Shown: in pieces, positions 19,754 through 27,728 of the stretch
How positions within the stretch are numbered: the stretch's first letter is position 1
Layout of the letters: the number at the start of each line of letters is the position of its first letter
Source of the DNA: Bowmanella pacifica
Lineage (GTDB): Bacteria; Pseudomonadota; Gammaproteobacteria; Enterobacterales; Alteromonadaceae
Reading direction: 5' to 3'
Length of the DNA stretch: 64,000 bases
Assembly (NCBI RefSeq): GCF_014645355.1
Contig: NZ_BMLS01000003.1
Location: 372,001 to 436,000 of the forward strand
The notes under the pieces: generated by a model
Databases searched by the model: none
Seen by the model: the letters and a program-made list of their open reading frames with translations, nothing else
Told to the model about the DNA's origin: nothing
Made by a program: the position numbers and the translations under genes

Positions 19754-20080
19754 ATGATGAAAAACCGTATTTTATCCGCCCTGTTCGCTTTGCCTTTATT
19801 GCTGAGCTTACCGGCAATGGCTATTGAACTGGATGAAGCCAAACAGAAAGGTTACGTCGGCGAGCAAACCGACGGTTATCTGGGTATTGTCAAAAGTGCG
19901 CCCGAAGTCCCTGAACTGGTAAAAGACGTTAACGCAAAACGTAAAGCCAAATACCAGGAGTTGGCCCAGAAGAATGGTATTTCCTTAGCCCAGGTCGAAG
20001 CGCTGGCAGGTAAGAAAGCCGTTGAAAAAACCTCTGCCGGACACTACATACTGCTTGACGGTCAATGGGTTAAGAAATAA
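19754..20080 (+). CDS. ydbL: YdbL-like periplasmic protein (DUF1318)
   Basis: This 108-residue secreted protein has a signal peptide (RILSALFALPLLLSLPAMA) and a DUF1318 domain (DEAKQKGYVGEQTDGYLG, VKDVNAKRKAKYQELAQKNG). In E. coli YdbL acts with YdbH and YnbE, apparently as a chaperone for YnbE. AAGGAGAC precedes tandem ATG codons at 19754 and 19757; either can be the start. It is the third gene of the ydbH-ynbE-ydbL operon and is followed by a terminator. Confidence 0.93.
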   Translation: MMKNRILSALFALPLLLSLPAMAIELDEAKQKGYVGEQTDGYLGIVKSAPEVPELVKDVNAKRKAKYQELAQKNGISLAQVEALAGKKAVEKTSAGHYILLDGQWVKK

Positions 20081-20106
20081 TCCTCAGCGAGCACACCCAC
20101 TAACGT

Positions 20107-20135
20107 CGGCCAGTTATACTGGCCGCGTTTTTTTT
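20107..20135 (+). terminator. Terminator of the ydbH-ynbE-ydbL operon
   Basis: A 7-bp GC-rich stem (CGGCCAG / CTGGCCG) with a TTATA loop is followed by CG and eight T. The T-run ends next to the TAGGAG ribosome-binding site of the next gene, so that gene's transcript must begin inside or read through this element. Confidence 0.85.
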
Positions 20136-20145
20136 AGGAGTCGAC

Positions 20146-20340
20146 ATGTTTGAGATGCTGGCGTTGTCTTTCCTGATCATGGTGGGTTTCACCTTGGTTA
20201 TTGAAGGTTTCGACGTACATGTGCCCAAAGGCTATATCTACTTTGCCATGGCGTTCTCTGTGGCGGTGGAAATGCTCAACATTCGTTTGCGTAAACGCCA
20301 GCAGGCGAAGAAAATAAAGCTCAACAAATCCATCAGTTAA
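20146..20340 (+). CDS. Free-standing TerC-family C-terminal segment
   Basis: The 64-residue protein (MFEMLALSFLIMVGFTLVIE, then VPKGYIYFAMAFSVAVEMLN) matches the last two transmembrane helices of TerC/YgdQ-type membrane proteins, including the V-P-K-G-Y-I-Y-F-A-M-A-F-S signature. Full TerC proteins are 230-350 residues. No remaining TerC sequence lies upstream, where there is only a terminator. TAGGAG at good spacing before ATG 20146 and the intact frame argue for a real small gene. It sits 10 bp before the MscS-type gene. TerC proteins are implicated in metal (Mn) homeostasis; whether this fragment acts alone is unknown. Confidence 0.75.
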   Translation: MFEMLALSFLIMVGFTLVIEGFDVHVPKGYIYFAMAFSVAVEMLNIRLRKRQQAKKIKLNKSIS

Positions 20341-20350
20341 CGAGGAAAGG

Positions 20351-20881
20351 ATGCAAACTAAAATACTGATCTTACTGGCGCTGCTGGGCCTGTATTTTAT
20401 CAGCCGCACTGGCATCCAAATGTTTGTGCAAAAGGTGGTAGAAACCAAAGACGCCAGCCTGACGCGCAAGGCCATGATCAAAAAGTTTTTGCATATGGCG
20501 CATCTGGGGCTGTTTTTATTTGCCGCTGTGGTGACCATGGGGATCGACTACGCCAATTTAATGGTGTTTTTATCGTCCACCTTCGCCATTCTGGGTGTGG
20601 CGCTGGTCGCGCAGTGGTCTATCCTGGCAAATATTACCGCCGGTATTTTGATATTCTTTAACTTCCCTTACCGGGTCGGTGACCGGGTTATGATCGTTAA
20701 TAAAGATTTTGATATGTCCGGCGTGATTGAGGAGATAACCACTTTCCACGTGCTTATTCGTCGTGACCAGGGCGAGCTTATCACCTACCCCAACAGCCTG
20801 ATCTTACAAACCCCTGTGATTAAATTGCCCGACAACGCCTTGCGTTTACCCGAGAAAGCCGAACAACTGGAGTCTGATTAA
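20351..20881 (+). CDS. Short MscS-family mechanosensitive channel
   Basis: At 176 residues this is much shorter than E. coli MscS (286). TM helices lie at about 5-22 and 45-65. The pore helix (LMVFLSSTFAILGVALVAQW) is followed by SILANITAGILIFFNFPYRVGDRVMI, the MscS signature at the start of the beta domain. The beta domain ends with ITYPNSLILQTPVIKLPDN. The C-terminal alpha/beta vestibule domain is missing. GAGGAAAGG stands just before the ATG, and the stop shares one base with the map start. The role is probably osmotic release or a solute leak. Confidence 0.85.
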   Translation: MQTKILILLALLGLYFISRTGIQMFVQKVVETKDASLTRKAMIKKFLHMAHLGLFLFAAVVTMGIDYANLMVFLSSTFAILGVALVAQWSILANITAGILIFFNFPYRVGDRVMIVNKDFDMSGVIEEITTFHVLIRRDQGELITYPNSLILQTPVIKLPDNALRLPEKAEQLESD

Positions 20882-21651
20882 TGTCTATTATCCTGAAAAA
20901 TGCCGAACAGTTAGAACTGATGCGATACTCAGGCCAATTACTGGCGAAAGTATTTGCTATGTTGGATGACTATGTTCAGGCCGGTGTCAGTACCATGGAC
21001 ATTAACAATAAGGTTGAGAGCTTTATTTGCAATGAATTAGCTTCCCGCCCGGCCAGCAAAGGCCAGTATGACTACCCTTATGTGCTGAACTGCTCTATTA
21101 ATGAGGTAGTGTGTCACGGTATGCCTAAAGCCACACAGCGCCTGAAAAACGGCGATATCGTCAATCTGGACATTACTCTGGAAAAAAATGGCTATGTGGC
21201 AGATTCCAGCAAAATGTACATGATTGGCAAGGTGACACCACTGGCCAAACTCCTAGTGGACACCACCTATCAGGCCATGTGGGCCGGTATTAAATGCGTC
21301 AAACCCGGCGCCACCTTAGGTGATGTCGGCCATGCTATTCAGCGGGTGGCAGAGAGCGCAGGTTATTCGGTAGTGAGAGATTATTGTGGTCATGGTATTG
21401 GTGAACAAATGCATGAAGGCCCGCAAGTGCTGCACTATGGAGAACCGGGCACCGGTGTAACCTTGGAGCCGGGCATGACGTTTACCATCGAACCTATGAT
21501 CAATCAGGGTGGCTATCGCACCAAAACCAAGAAAGATGGTTGGACTGTGGTAACCCGTGACGGCAAGTTATCCGCCCAGTGGGAACATACCGTCGCCGTT
21601 ACCGAATCCGGTGTAGAGGTACTCACATTGCGACAAGAGGAAGTGGCATGA
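20881..21651 (+). CDS. map: Type I methionine aminopeptidase
   Basis: This enzyme removes the initiator methionine from nascent proteins using two metal ions. Its 256 residues align without gaps to the E. coli family numbering. H79 (VCHGMPK), D97 (NLDITL), D108 (ADSSKM), H171 (CGHGIG), H178, E204 (TIEPM) and E235 (WEHTVAV) are all present. The housekeeping copy in related bacteria is next to rpsB, so this may be a second paralogue. It overlaps the MscS stop by one base and the next gene by ATGA, so it is within a tight operon. Confidence 0.93.
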   Translation: MSIILKNAEQLELMRYSGQLLAKVFAMLDDYVQAGVSTMDINNKVESFICNELASRPASKGQYDYPYVLNCSINEVVCHGMPKATQRLKNGDIVNLDITLEKNGYVADSSKMYMIGKVTPLAKLLVDTTYQAMWAGIKCVKPGATLGDVGHAIQRVAESAGYSVVRDYCGHGIGEQMHEGPQVLHYGEPGTGVTLEPGMTFTIEPMINQGGYRTKTKKDGWTVVTRDGKLSAQWEHTVAVTESGVEVLTLRQEEVA

Positions 21652-22613
21652 GTCTGGATAATCGTATTGAACTGGCAAGCCTGCCGACCCCGCTGGAGCC
21701 AATGCAACAACTGAGTGAAAAGCTCGGCGGTCCGCAACTCTGGCTGAAACGGGATGATTTAACCGGTCTGGCGCTAGGGGGAAACAAGACCCGCAAACTG
21801 GAGTACATTCTGTTTGACGCCATTGAACAAGGTGCCGACTGCATAATTACCGCCGGCGCCATCCAGTCAAATCACTGCCGTCAAACCGCCGCAGCGGCTG
21901 CCAAACTGGGTCTGGAATGCCATTTAGTGCTGGGCGGCGAAGCGCCAGAGAAGTGTAACGGCAATTTACTGCTGGATACCCTGCTTGGTGCGCATATTCA
22001 CTGGGCAGGAGAGAACCGCAAAGGCGAAGGCATTCCCGCGCTGATTGCCGAGCTCAAAGCACAGGGTAAAACCCCTTATATGGTGCCTTACGGCGGCTCA
22101 AATCTGCTCGGCGCACTGGGCTATGCCAATGCGGTGTTGGAGTTGGTTAAGCAATCCGAAACCCGTTTCACCCATGTGGTATTTGCGTCGGCATCGGGTG
22201 GTACCCATGCCGGTATTCTGGCCGGTGCCAGACTCGTCGGCCTGGATTCGCAGATTCTGGGTATTCGGATTGATAAAGCCGATACGCCGGAACTGCTATT
22301 TGCCGACAAGGTACTCAATCTTGCCAATGAAGCCGCCGAGGCTTTGGCATTGGAACCCTTTAATGCTAAAGATGTACTGCTGAATGAAGATTATCTGGGT
22401 GGCGGTTATGCGGTTATTGGTGATGCAGAGCGTCAGGCTATTGATTTATTGGCCAAAACAGAAGGAATTTTAGTAGACCCTGTCTACACTGGACGCGCCA
22501 TGGCTGGTCTACTGGATCTTATCCAAAAAGGCTATTTCAGCGCCGATGACAAGGTTTTGTTCTGGCATACCGGCGGTGCCCCTGCCCTGTTTGCTTATGC
22601 CAATGAACTCTAA
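21648..22613 (+). CDS. dcyD: D-cysteine desulfhydrase (PLP-dependent)
   Basis: This fold-type II PLP enzyme of about 321 residues likely cleaves D-cysteine to pyruvate, sulfide and ammonia. The PLP lysine is K47 in LALGGNKTRKLEY. GAIQSNHCRQTAA has the Ser-Asn-His of D-cysteine desulfhydrase, whereas ACC deaminase has Ser-Asn-Gln. The C-terminus has DPVYTGRAMAGL and WHTGGAPALFAY. Start ATG 21648 overlaps the map stop. A longer frame upstream lies inside map and is rejected. ACC deaminase activity is the alternative. Confidence 0.88.
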   Translation: MSLDNRIELASLPTPLEPMQQLSEKLGGPQLWLKRDDLTGLALGGNKTRKLEYILFDAIEQGADCIITAGAIQSNHCRQTAAAAAKLGLECHLVLGGEAPEKCNGNLLLDTLLGAHIHWAGENRKGEGIPALIAELKAQGKTPYMVPYGGSNLLGALGYANAVLELVKQSETRFTHVVFASASGGTHAGILAGARLVGLDSQILGIRIDKADTPELLFADKVLNLANEAAEALALEPFNAKDVLLNEDYLGGGYAVIGDAERQAIDLLAKTEGILVDPVYTGRAMAGLLDLIQKGYFSADDKVLFWHTGGAPALFAYANEL

Positions 22614-22620
22614 AGAGTAA

Positions 22621-22645
22621 AAGCGCACTGCCCGGCAGTGCGCTT
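22621..22645. terminator. Shared terminator between dcyD and the first PEP-CTERM gene
   Basis: An 11-bp stem AAGCGCACTGC / GCAGTGCGCTT with a 3-base loop is followed by TTCTC on the plus strand. It lies between two converging genes. The same hairpin recurs at 23466-23494 with paired changes that preserve the stem. Confidence 0.8.
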
Positions 22646-22708
22646 TTCTCTACCCCATCAACAAAGTCGGTAATATTGCTACCGCCCCCTGCCGAAGACA
22701 CATAAACT

Positions 22709-23311
22709 TTATTGCTTAGCCCGGCGGCGTGACATGCCTAAGCTAGCCAAGCCTAATAGCATCAATATCCAAACCGAAGGCTCAGGTATCTGCGAAGGAA
22801 TATCGGCCAGCCCCACTAAAGACCACTTGGCAAACGTCACCCTGGCGGCAGAGCCGTTACTTGGGTTTGAATGATCATGATGGGTACTCATTGAAGGATG
22901 CGCCACCATATCGTTAATAGTGTCAGCATTTCGTGCAGATGCGCTCTGAGTTGACGTATTGTTAAAACCATAGGCAGTAGCAACAAAACAAACTTCTGAC
23001 GCCGTGCAACCATTTATCAGCGATGGAATGGTATCGTAAATGCCAAGGAAAACCTGATCCAACAAAGCCTGGGATGCCTGATTAGCACTGGCTAAATCCT
23101 GAAAAGTAAAATCGCTAATCTCGTTACAGCCTGAATAAACACTCTGACAGGAACCATCGATAAAACTGACATCATAGATATAACTGCCAACCGTTACCCC
23201 AGTGGCACCAAGCAGTTCATCGTTTGCCCCCACAATTAATGCTGCATGTGATGAAAGTGAACTGAGGAAGGCCACAGCGGCAATCAGATTGAGTAATTTT
23301 TTACTTAGCAT
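22709..23311 (-). CDS. PEP-CTERM sorting-domain protein, copy 1
   Basis: This 200-residue secreted protein has a signal peptide (LLNLIAAVAFLSSLSSHAA) and an unrecognised beta-type domain with Cys pairs (SCQSVYSGC, GCTASEVC). The C-terminal PEP-CTERM tail reads IPEPSVWILMLLGLASLG then MSRRRAKQ. Such tails are recognised by an exosortase, which is not in this window, and the proteins go to the envelope or biofilm matrix. A His-rich stretch (MSTHHDHSN) is unique to this copy. The ATG at 23311 has AAGGATAG upstream. It is the paralogue of the gene at 23555-24157. Confidence 0.9.
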   Translation of the reverse strand: MLSKKLLNLIAAVAFLSSLSSHAALIVGANDELLGATGVTVGSYIYDVSFIDGSCQSVYSGCNEISDFTFQDLASANQASQALLDQVFLGIYDTIPSLINGCTASEVCFVATAYGFNNTSTQSASARNADTINDMVAHPSMSTHHDHSNPSNGSAARVTFAKWSLVGLADIPSQIPEPSVWILMLLGLASLGMSRRRAKQ

Positions 23312-23465
23312 AACTATCCTTACAACTTTTTAACTCAGCTTCTTTGTCAAAGCCGACTTTTGCCTGAAGATCATCTGCTTAAAATTTTACAAAGAACTCG
23401 CAGATACGGTCTGCTGGCCAAAAGTATGAATTTCACCACCATCAACATGGGTCGTTAGCAATACA

Positions 23466-23494
23466 AAAATAGCACTGCCCGGCAGTGCTATTTT
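23466..23494 (-). terminator. Terminator of PEP-CTERM copy 2
   Basis: The stem AAAATAGCACTGC / GCAGTGCTATTTT has a 3-base loop. It is the counterpart of 22621-22645. The outer stem pairs differ between copies in a compensating way, which supports a functional RNA hairpin. Confidence 0.8.
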
Positions 23495-24179
23495 CTCTAC
23501 TCCATTAACAAAGTCGGTAATATTGCTACCGCCTTTCTCGATGACACACCAACTTTAATGCTTAGCCCGGCGGCGTGACATGCCTAGACTGGCCAAGCCC
23601 AATAGCATCAATATCCCAACCGAAGGCTCAGGTATCTGAGAGGGAATATCGGCCAATCCAACCAAAGACCACTTGGCCCAAGTCACTCTGGCAGCGGAGC
23701 CTTTACTTGGATTTGACTGATCATGCCCCGTGCTCCAATTTTGATGGACAAGTAAATCTCCGCTCCCGGACGCATTTCGTGCAGATGCGCTATGCGTTGA
23801 CGTATTGTTAAAACCATAGGCAGTAACAACAAAACAAAGGTCTGATGCAGTGCAACCATTTATCAGCGAAGGATTGGTGTCATAAATGCCAAGAAAAACT
23901 TGGTCCAGCAATGCCAGTGAGGCCAAGTTCGCACCGGCTAAATCCTGAAAAGTAAAATCGCTAATCTCGTTACAGCCCGAATAAACACTCTGACAGGAAC
24001 CATCGATAAAACTAACATCATAGATATAACTGCCAACCGTTACCCCGGTGGCACCAAGCAGTTCATCATTAGCTCCCACAATTAACGCAGCATGTAATGA
24101 AAGCGGGCTGAGGAAGGCCACAGCGGCAATCAGATTGAGTAATTTTTTACTTAGCATAACTATCCTTACAACTTTTTAA
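23467..24179. repeat. Tandem duplication, unit 2
   Basis: This is the counterpart of 22621-23333. It shares terminator, coding sequence and leader. The left border is the terminator and the right border is the CTTTTTAA before the two upstream regions diverge. Confidence 0.85.
23555..24157 (-). CDS. PEP-CTERM sorting-domain protein, copy 2
   Basis: This paralogue of the copy at 22709-23311 has the same length. A block of about 53 residues after the signal peptide is identical. Differences cluster at about 125-152, where this copy reads NASGSGDLLVHQNWSTGHDQ in place of the His-rich segment. The tail is IPEPSVGILMLLGLASLG then MSRRRAKH. The ATG at 24157 has AAGGATAG upstream. The function of the mature domain is not recognised. 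Confidence 0.9.
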   Translation of the reverse strand: MLSKKLLNLIAAVAFLSPLSLHAALIVGANDELLGATGVTVGSYIYDVSFIDGSCQSVYSGCNEISDFTFQDLAGANLASLALLDQVFLGIYDTNPSLINGCTASDLCFVVTAYGFNNTSTHSASARNASGSGDLLVHQNWSTGHDQSNPSKGSAARVTWAKWSLVGLADIPSQIPEPSVGILMLLGLASLGMSRRRAKH

Positions 24180-24387
24180 GCCGACGCCTTAGCAACAGTT
24201 ACACCAAATTAAATTATTTGATATCAATAAATTAACTAAGAGCAAAGCAAGAAAACAACAGACTTTAACAAGGGTTTCGTAAACCACCAGACCAGCGAAA
24301 TTGTACGGTTAGTCACCAGCATCGTCTTCTAGCCGAAAGTATGAATCTTCTGAGTTGCGCCCAATTCCAGGCACGGTGGCAGGATAG

Positions 24388-25377
24388 TTAGCCAGCCTGT
24401 CCTCTACCGGCTTGTTGTACGCCAAAGTGTTTTCTGAATGCCATAGGCGTGGTGAAAAATCGCTGTTTAAATAAGCGTCCGAAGCTACTGGTACTAACAA
24501 AACCGCACTCAGCACACACCCGTTCCAAGGTGTAGCCATCGCACAGCAACAGGCTCCTGGCTCTGTCTAAACGCAGTTGTTCAAGATAGCGGCTTGGTGA
24601 CAATCCGAAACGAGCGCTAAACTGCCGTCGAAAGTGTCGTTCACTCATACACACCTCGGCAGCCATTTGAGAGGCGGTTACCGAACCATGCAGGTTATCT
24701 AACAACCATTGTTGTAAGTGGATAAAACGTGTTTCTTCACTGCTTTGCACGCTAAGTGGGCGTGAATATTGTGATTGATTACCGCTGCGGCGCAGGTACA
24801 TCACCAATTCCTGAGCCACAGTCTGTGCCATATGCAGCCCCAGATCTTGCTCCAGTACCGACAAACACAGATCTATACCCGCTGTCATCCCACCGGACGA
24901 GTAATACTTACCATCCCGGCAATACAGTGCTTCGGCCTCCACCACAATGGCCGGAAACATAGCTTGTAATGATTGAGCGAAACGCCAGTGTGTAGATACC
25001 TTTCGGCCATCAACCAAGCCAGTGGCCGCCAACAAAAAAGCGCCGGTACAAATGCTCAGCAACTTTTGCAGTTCTATGTCACGTTCTTGCACCCATTGCA
25101 AAAAACTGACATTTTCCAGCAATTGCTGGCTGCCACAACCGCCAGGCAAAACAAGGTAGTCCAGTTCAGGACAGTCGCCAAGTCCAATATCCACGGTCAT
25201 CTTCAGGCCATTCTCGGCACAAATTAAACCGGCCTGAAGCCCGATAAGATGCAACTGATATGCAGCTGGTCGTCCCAGCTTTTCCAGTTCGGCATTGGCC
25301 TGCCCAAAGGTATCCAATGCACCCGCCACGTCAACGGCCTGAACCTGCTCATAAAGGAAAATGCCAACCTGCTTCAT
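24388..25377 (-). CDS. GlxA-type AraC-family regulator with DJ-1/PfpI domain
   Basis: This 329-residue transcription regulator has two domains. Residues about 1-190 form a class I glutamine-amidotransferase-like (DJ-1/PfpI) ligand domain beginning MKQVGIFLYEQVQAVDVAGA, with a nucleophile-elbow-like LSICTGAFLLAATGL. Residues about 225-325 form an AraC HTH domain (MAAEVCMSERHFRRQFSARF, LLLCDGYTLERVCAECGFVS). ATG 25377 is preceded by AAGGGGGG. The frame continues upstream to 25827 without family similarity, so that extension is rejected. Relatives often sense amino acids, glycine betaine or aldehydes. No target operon is adjacent, so the ligand is unknown. Confidence 0.88.
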   Translation of the reverse strand: MKQVGIFLYEQVQAVDVAGALDTFGQANAELEKLGRPAAYQLHLIGLQAGLICAENGLKMTVDIGLGDCPELDYLVLPGGCGSQQLLENVSFLQWVQERDIELQKLLSICTGAFLLAATGLVDGRKVSTHWRFAQSLQAMFPAIVVEAEALYCRDGKYYSSGGMTAGIDLCLSVLEQDLGLHMAQTVAQELVMYLRRSGNQSQYSRPLSVQSSEETRFIHLQQWLLDNLHGSVTASQMAAEVCMSERHFRRQFSARFGLSPSRYLEQLRLDRARSLLLCDGYTLERVCAECGFVSTSSFGRLFKQRFFTTPMAFRKHFGVQQAGRGQAG

Positions 25378-25474
25378 ACGCCCCCCTTGGTTGAACGCAC
25401 TATAACAGCGAGCATGAAGTGACCGATAGGACGCATAACATGCCATTTCGGCCATACTGAAAATATCGCGCCGC

Positions 25475-25939
25475 TCAGGCAGCGGGATGGAGTTGTTCCA
25501 ACAGCTCAAATAAGGCTGTCTCGTCGGTTTGCATAGCTTCAGTGATATGACCGCTAAGGCGCTGGCGGCAATACCAGTCACAATTTTCGGTGACAACTTC
25601 ATCAATGTGCTTGGCGTCATTGTGCAAGGACAGCGGAGAAGGATGCAAACACTGCCAAAGCAGCGCAGAGGCGGTAAGTTGATGCTGAATATACGCGCCT
25701 TGTATCTGCATCTGCTGCCAATGTGCAGCTTCGACCTTAAGGGGAACTGTGGGAGCCTGGGGTAGACGCAAAGAAGAGAGTCCCTGCTCTTCAGGCCAGG
25801 TGGGCTTAGCTGGCTGCGGTCGCTCAAGCAGATTCTGATGCAGCATACTCAGCAACAAACTAAAGGTTTGTGCCTGGCCTGGTTTGGCTGCCCGGTTTAA
25901 TACACCGCTAAATTCAAGATCGTTAATTACCGATTGCAT
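25475..25939 (-). CDS. VC2046/SO_2500-family protein
   Basis: This 154-residue cytoplasmic protein begins MQSVINDLEFSGVLNRAAKP then GQAQTFSLLLSMLHQNL. That opening resembles the uncharacterised VC2046/SO_2500 family of gammaproteobacteria ('INELQLGxxLNxAV...ADFxLLLxM'). No catalytic motif is visible. The ATG at 25939 has AGGGAG at good spacing. The gene is separated from its neighbours by gaps of about 100 bp on each side. The function is unknown. Confidence 0.75.
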   Translation of the reverse strand: MQSVINDLEFSGVLNRAAKPGQAQTFSLLLSMLHQNLLERPQPAKPTWPEEQGLSSLRLPQAPTVPLKVEAAHWQQMQIQGAYIQHQLTASALLWQCLHPSPLSLHNDAKHIDEVVTENCDWYCRQRLSGHITEAMQTDETALFELLEQLHPAA

Positions 25940-26075
25940 GACGCTCCCTACCCTTCTAGCAGATATATCGTATGCATTACGTATAACTTTAGCGTGGCAT
26001 TCAGCTTGCTTTCGATGGGCGATTAAAAGAAGATGACCGAAGCTGTAAACACTGGATGTATGAACCCGGGCTAAG

Positions 26076-27728
26076 ATGGCAACCCTCTCCTACCACAACA
26101 AGCGCGTACTTGTCGTTGATGATCAACGACCCTTTCTTATTTTGCTACGCGGCATCATGAATAACCTGGGTGCCACATCGGTGGTGGTGGTGCAAAACGG
26201 TGAATCGGCGGTGGCAGCCTGTCGTCAGGAAAAGTTCGATATTATTATTTCCGATCTGCATTTAGGCAGCGACAAAAAGAACGGCTATCAGCTGCTTGAA
26301 GAGCTGAGGGTGCGCAAACTGGTGAAAGCCACCACTATTTATATGATGGTCAGCGCCGACAGTGATCGCCCTATGGTGCTGGGCAGCATAGAAAAGCAGC
26401 CGGACGGCTATATCATTAAGCCGTTTTCCCAATCTCAACTGCATAATCGCCTGGCCAAAGCCTACCAAAAGCGTCATACCCTGCAGCATATTTATCAGAA
26501 GATTATGGACGGCGACAACAACTCGGCCATTGAAGAATGCCGTAAGCTGATCCGCTCTGGTAACCGCTATAGCAAATATTGTTTAACCATTCTGCTGGAC
26601 TTGCTGTGGCGGGAAGAGCGCAACGAAGAAGCCTTGCAGTTACTCAATTCCATCAGCGATGCCAAACCGTTGCCCTGGATTAATATCGCGCTAGCCAGAA
26701 CCCATTTATATCTGGGTAACATTCCCGATGCCATGCTACTGGCCAGTCGCGTAGCGGCACAAAAGCTGTACGCCGTAGAGGGACTGGATATCATGGCCCA
26801 GTGCCGGGTGAAAAGAAACGAGCTGGATGAAGCTCTGAAAACCATTCAGACCTCGCTGAATATGGCGCCATTCTCGTTAACCAGACAATTCCTGGGCTGC
26901 GAAATTGCCAGGCTGGCCGGTGATTTTGAAATGGCCAAAAACTGCTGCCAGGCGATTTTGGAGCAAAGTAAAAAGTCCGTGCATCGCAGTGTTACGCACC
27001 TGTGTAACTATGTCCGTAGTATTCTGGACGCCGCTTCCCAGGCAGAGGATAAAAAACAACGCAATCGTTATCATCAGGAAGCCATGCTGGTGTTACAGCG
27101 CAACCGTAATGATGAACTTCTCAGCCGTACCAAGGAAAGTTTTGACTACAATATTTTTGAAGAATTGATTGGGGCCAGAATCAATCTGATTGACGGTAAG
27201 CTGCTGGAAGCAAAACGCGCGTTAAATGCCACTCAATATGAGCTGCGCCAGCGCTTTGAAGAGTATCCCATGGCACTGGCGCCCGACTCCCTGACATTAA
27301 TGTCTGATTTAGGCGAGTTTGAGGACACCGGACAACTGTTGATGCAAATGCGCAGCAGTAACCTGCCGGTTGACCCAAATCTGCAGTATCTGATCAACAA
27401 CATTGAGCGCCGTCAAAACGAAGTTAGAGATAATTACAATAAACATAACCGTACCGGGATATCCCAATACGCCGAGGGGCAATATGAAGCGGCTTATCAG
27501 TCATTCCTCAGTGCGCAGGAGTTAGCGCCGATGAATACCGGCGTTGCACTCAACTTGCTGCAATGCCTGTTGAAGCTGATGGAAAAAATGAATAAGCCCG
27601 ATCAACCACTAATAATGAAGTGTCGTCAAACTTATCGAATGGTGGATGGCATGCGTTTACCAGAAAGCCACCAAACCAAGTTCGACAGCATTAAAGACAA
27701 AGTAAAAAGTTACCTGGAGCACAGATGA
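26076..27728 (+). CDS. Response regulator with N-terminal REC domain and helical-repeat output
   Basis: This 550-residue protein has a receiver domain at residues 8-130: acidic pair D15/D16, phospho-acceptor D60 (IIISDLHLG) and K115 (GYIIKPFSQ). From about 140 to the end it has only alpha-helical repeats of TPR type (EEALQLLNSISDAKPLPWIN, QYEAAYQSFLSAQELAPMN). It lacks a DNA-binding or enzyme domain, so the output is probably protein binding. Similar REC-TPR proteins occur in Vibrio and Shewanella. No kinase gene is adjacent. The last bases overlap the next gene (ATGA), a small lipoprotein that may be a functional partner. Confidence 0.88.
   Translation: MATLSYHNKRVLVVDDQRPFLILLRGIMNNLGATSVVVVQNGESAVAACRQEKFDIIISDLHLGSDKKNGYQLLEELRVRKLVKATTIYMMVSADSDRPMVLGSIEKQPDGYIIKPFSQSQLHNRLAKAYQKRHTLQHIYQKIMDGDNNSAIEECRKLIRSGNRYSKYCLTILLDLLWREERNEEALQLLNSISDAKPLPWINIALARTHLYLGNIPDAMLLASRVAAQKLYAVEGLDIMAQCRVKRNELDEALKTIQTSLNMAPFSLTRQFLGCEIARLAGDFEMAKNCCQAILEQSKKSVHRSVTHLCNYVRSILDAASQAEDKKQRNRYHQEAMLVLQRNRNDELLSRTKESFDYNIFEELIGARINLIDGKLLEAKRALNATQYELRQRFEEYPMALAPDSLTLMSDLGEFEDTGQLLMQMRSSNLPVDPNLQYLINNIERRQNEVRDNYNKHNRTGISQYAEGQYEAAYQSFLSAQELAPMNTGVALNLLQCLLKLMEKMNKPDQPLIMKCRQTYRMVDGMRLPESHQTKFDSIKDKVKSYLEHR

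Larger units (their letters stand above)
22621..23333. repeat. Tandem duplication, unit 1
   Basis: About 713 bp, comprising terminator hairpin, PEP-CTERM gene and gene leader, recur 846 bp to the right as unit 2 (23467-24179). Similarity stops sharply after the shared CTTTTTAA on the upstream side of each gene. Confidence 0.85.

Noticed and set aside
21579-21647. Extension of the desulfhydrase frame into map
   Set aside because: It lies inside the map coding region. ATG 21648 overlaps the map stop and fits the family length.
24309-24539. Minus-strand frame at 24309-24539
   Set aside because: It overlaps the 3' end of the GlxA-type gene in another frame with no motif; it looks like a shadow.
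25378-25827. N-terminal extension of the GlxA-type regulator to 25827
   Set aside because: The extra 150 residues are Cys/Pro-rich with no family match and overlap the VC2046-like gene. ATG 25377 has a strong ribosome-binding site.
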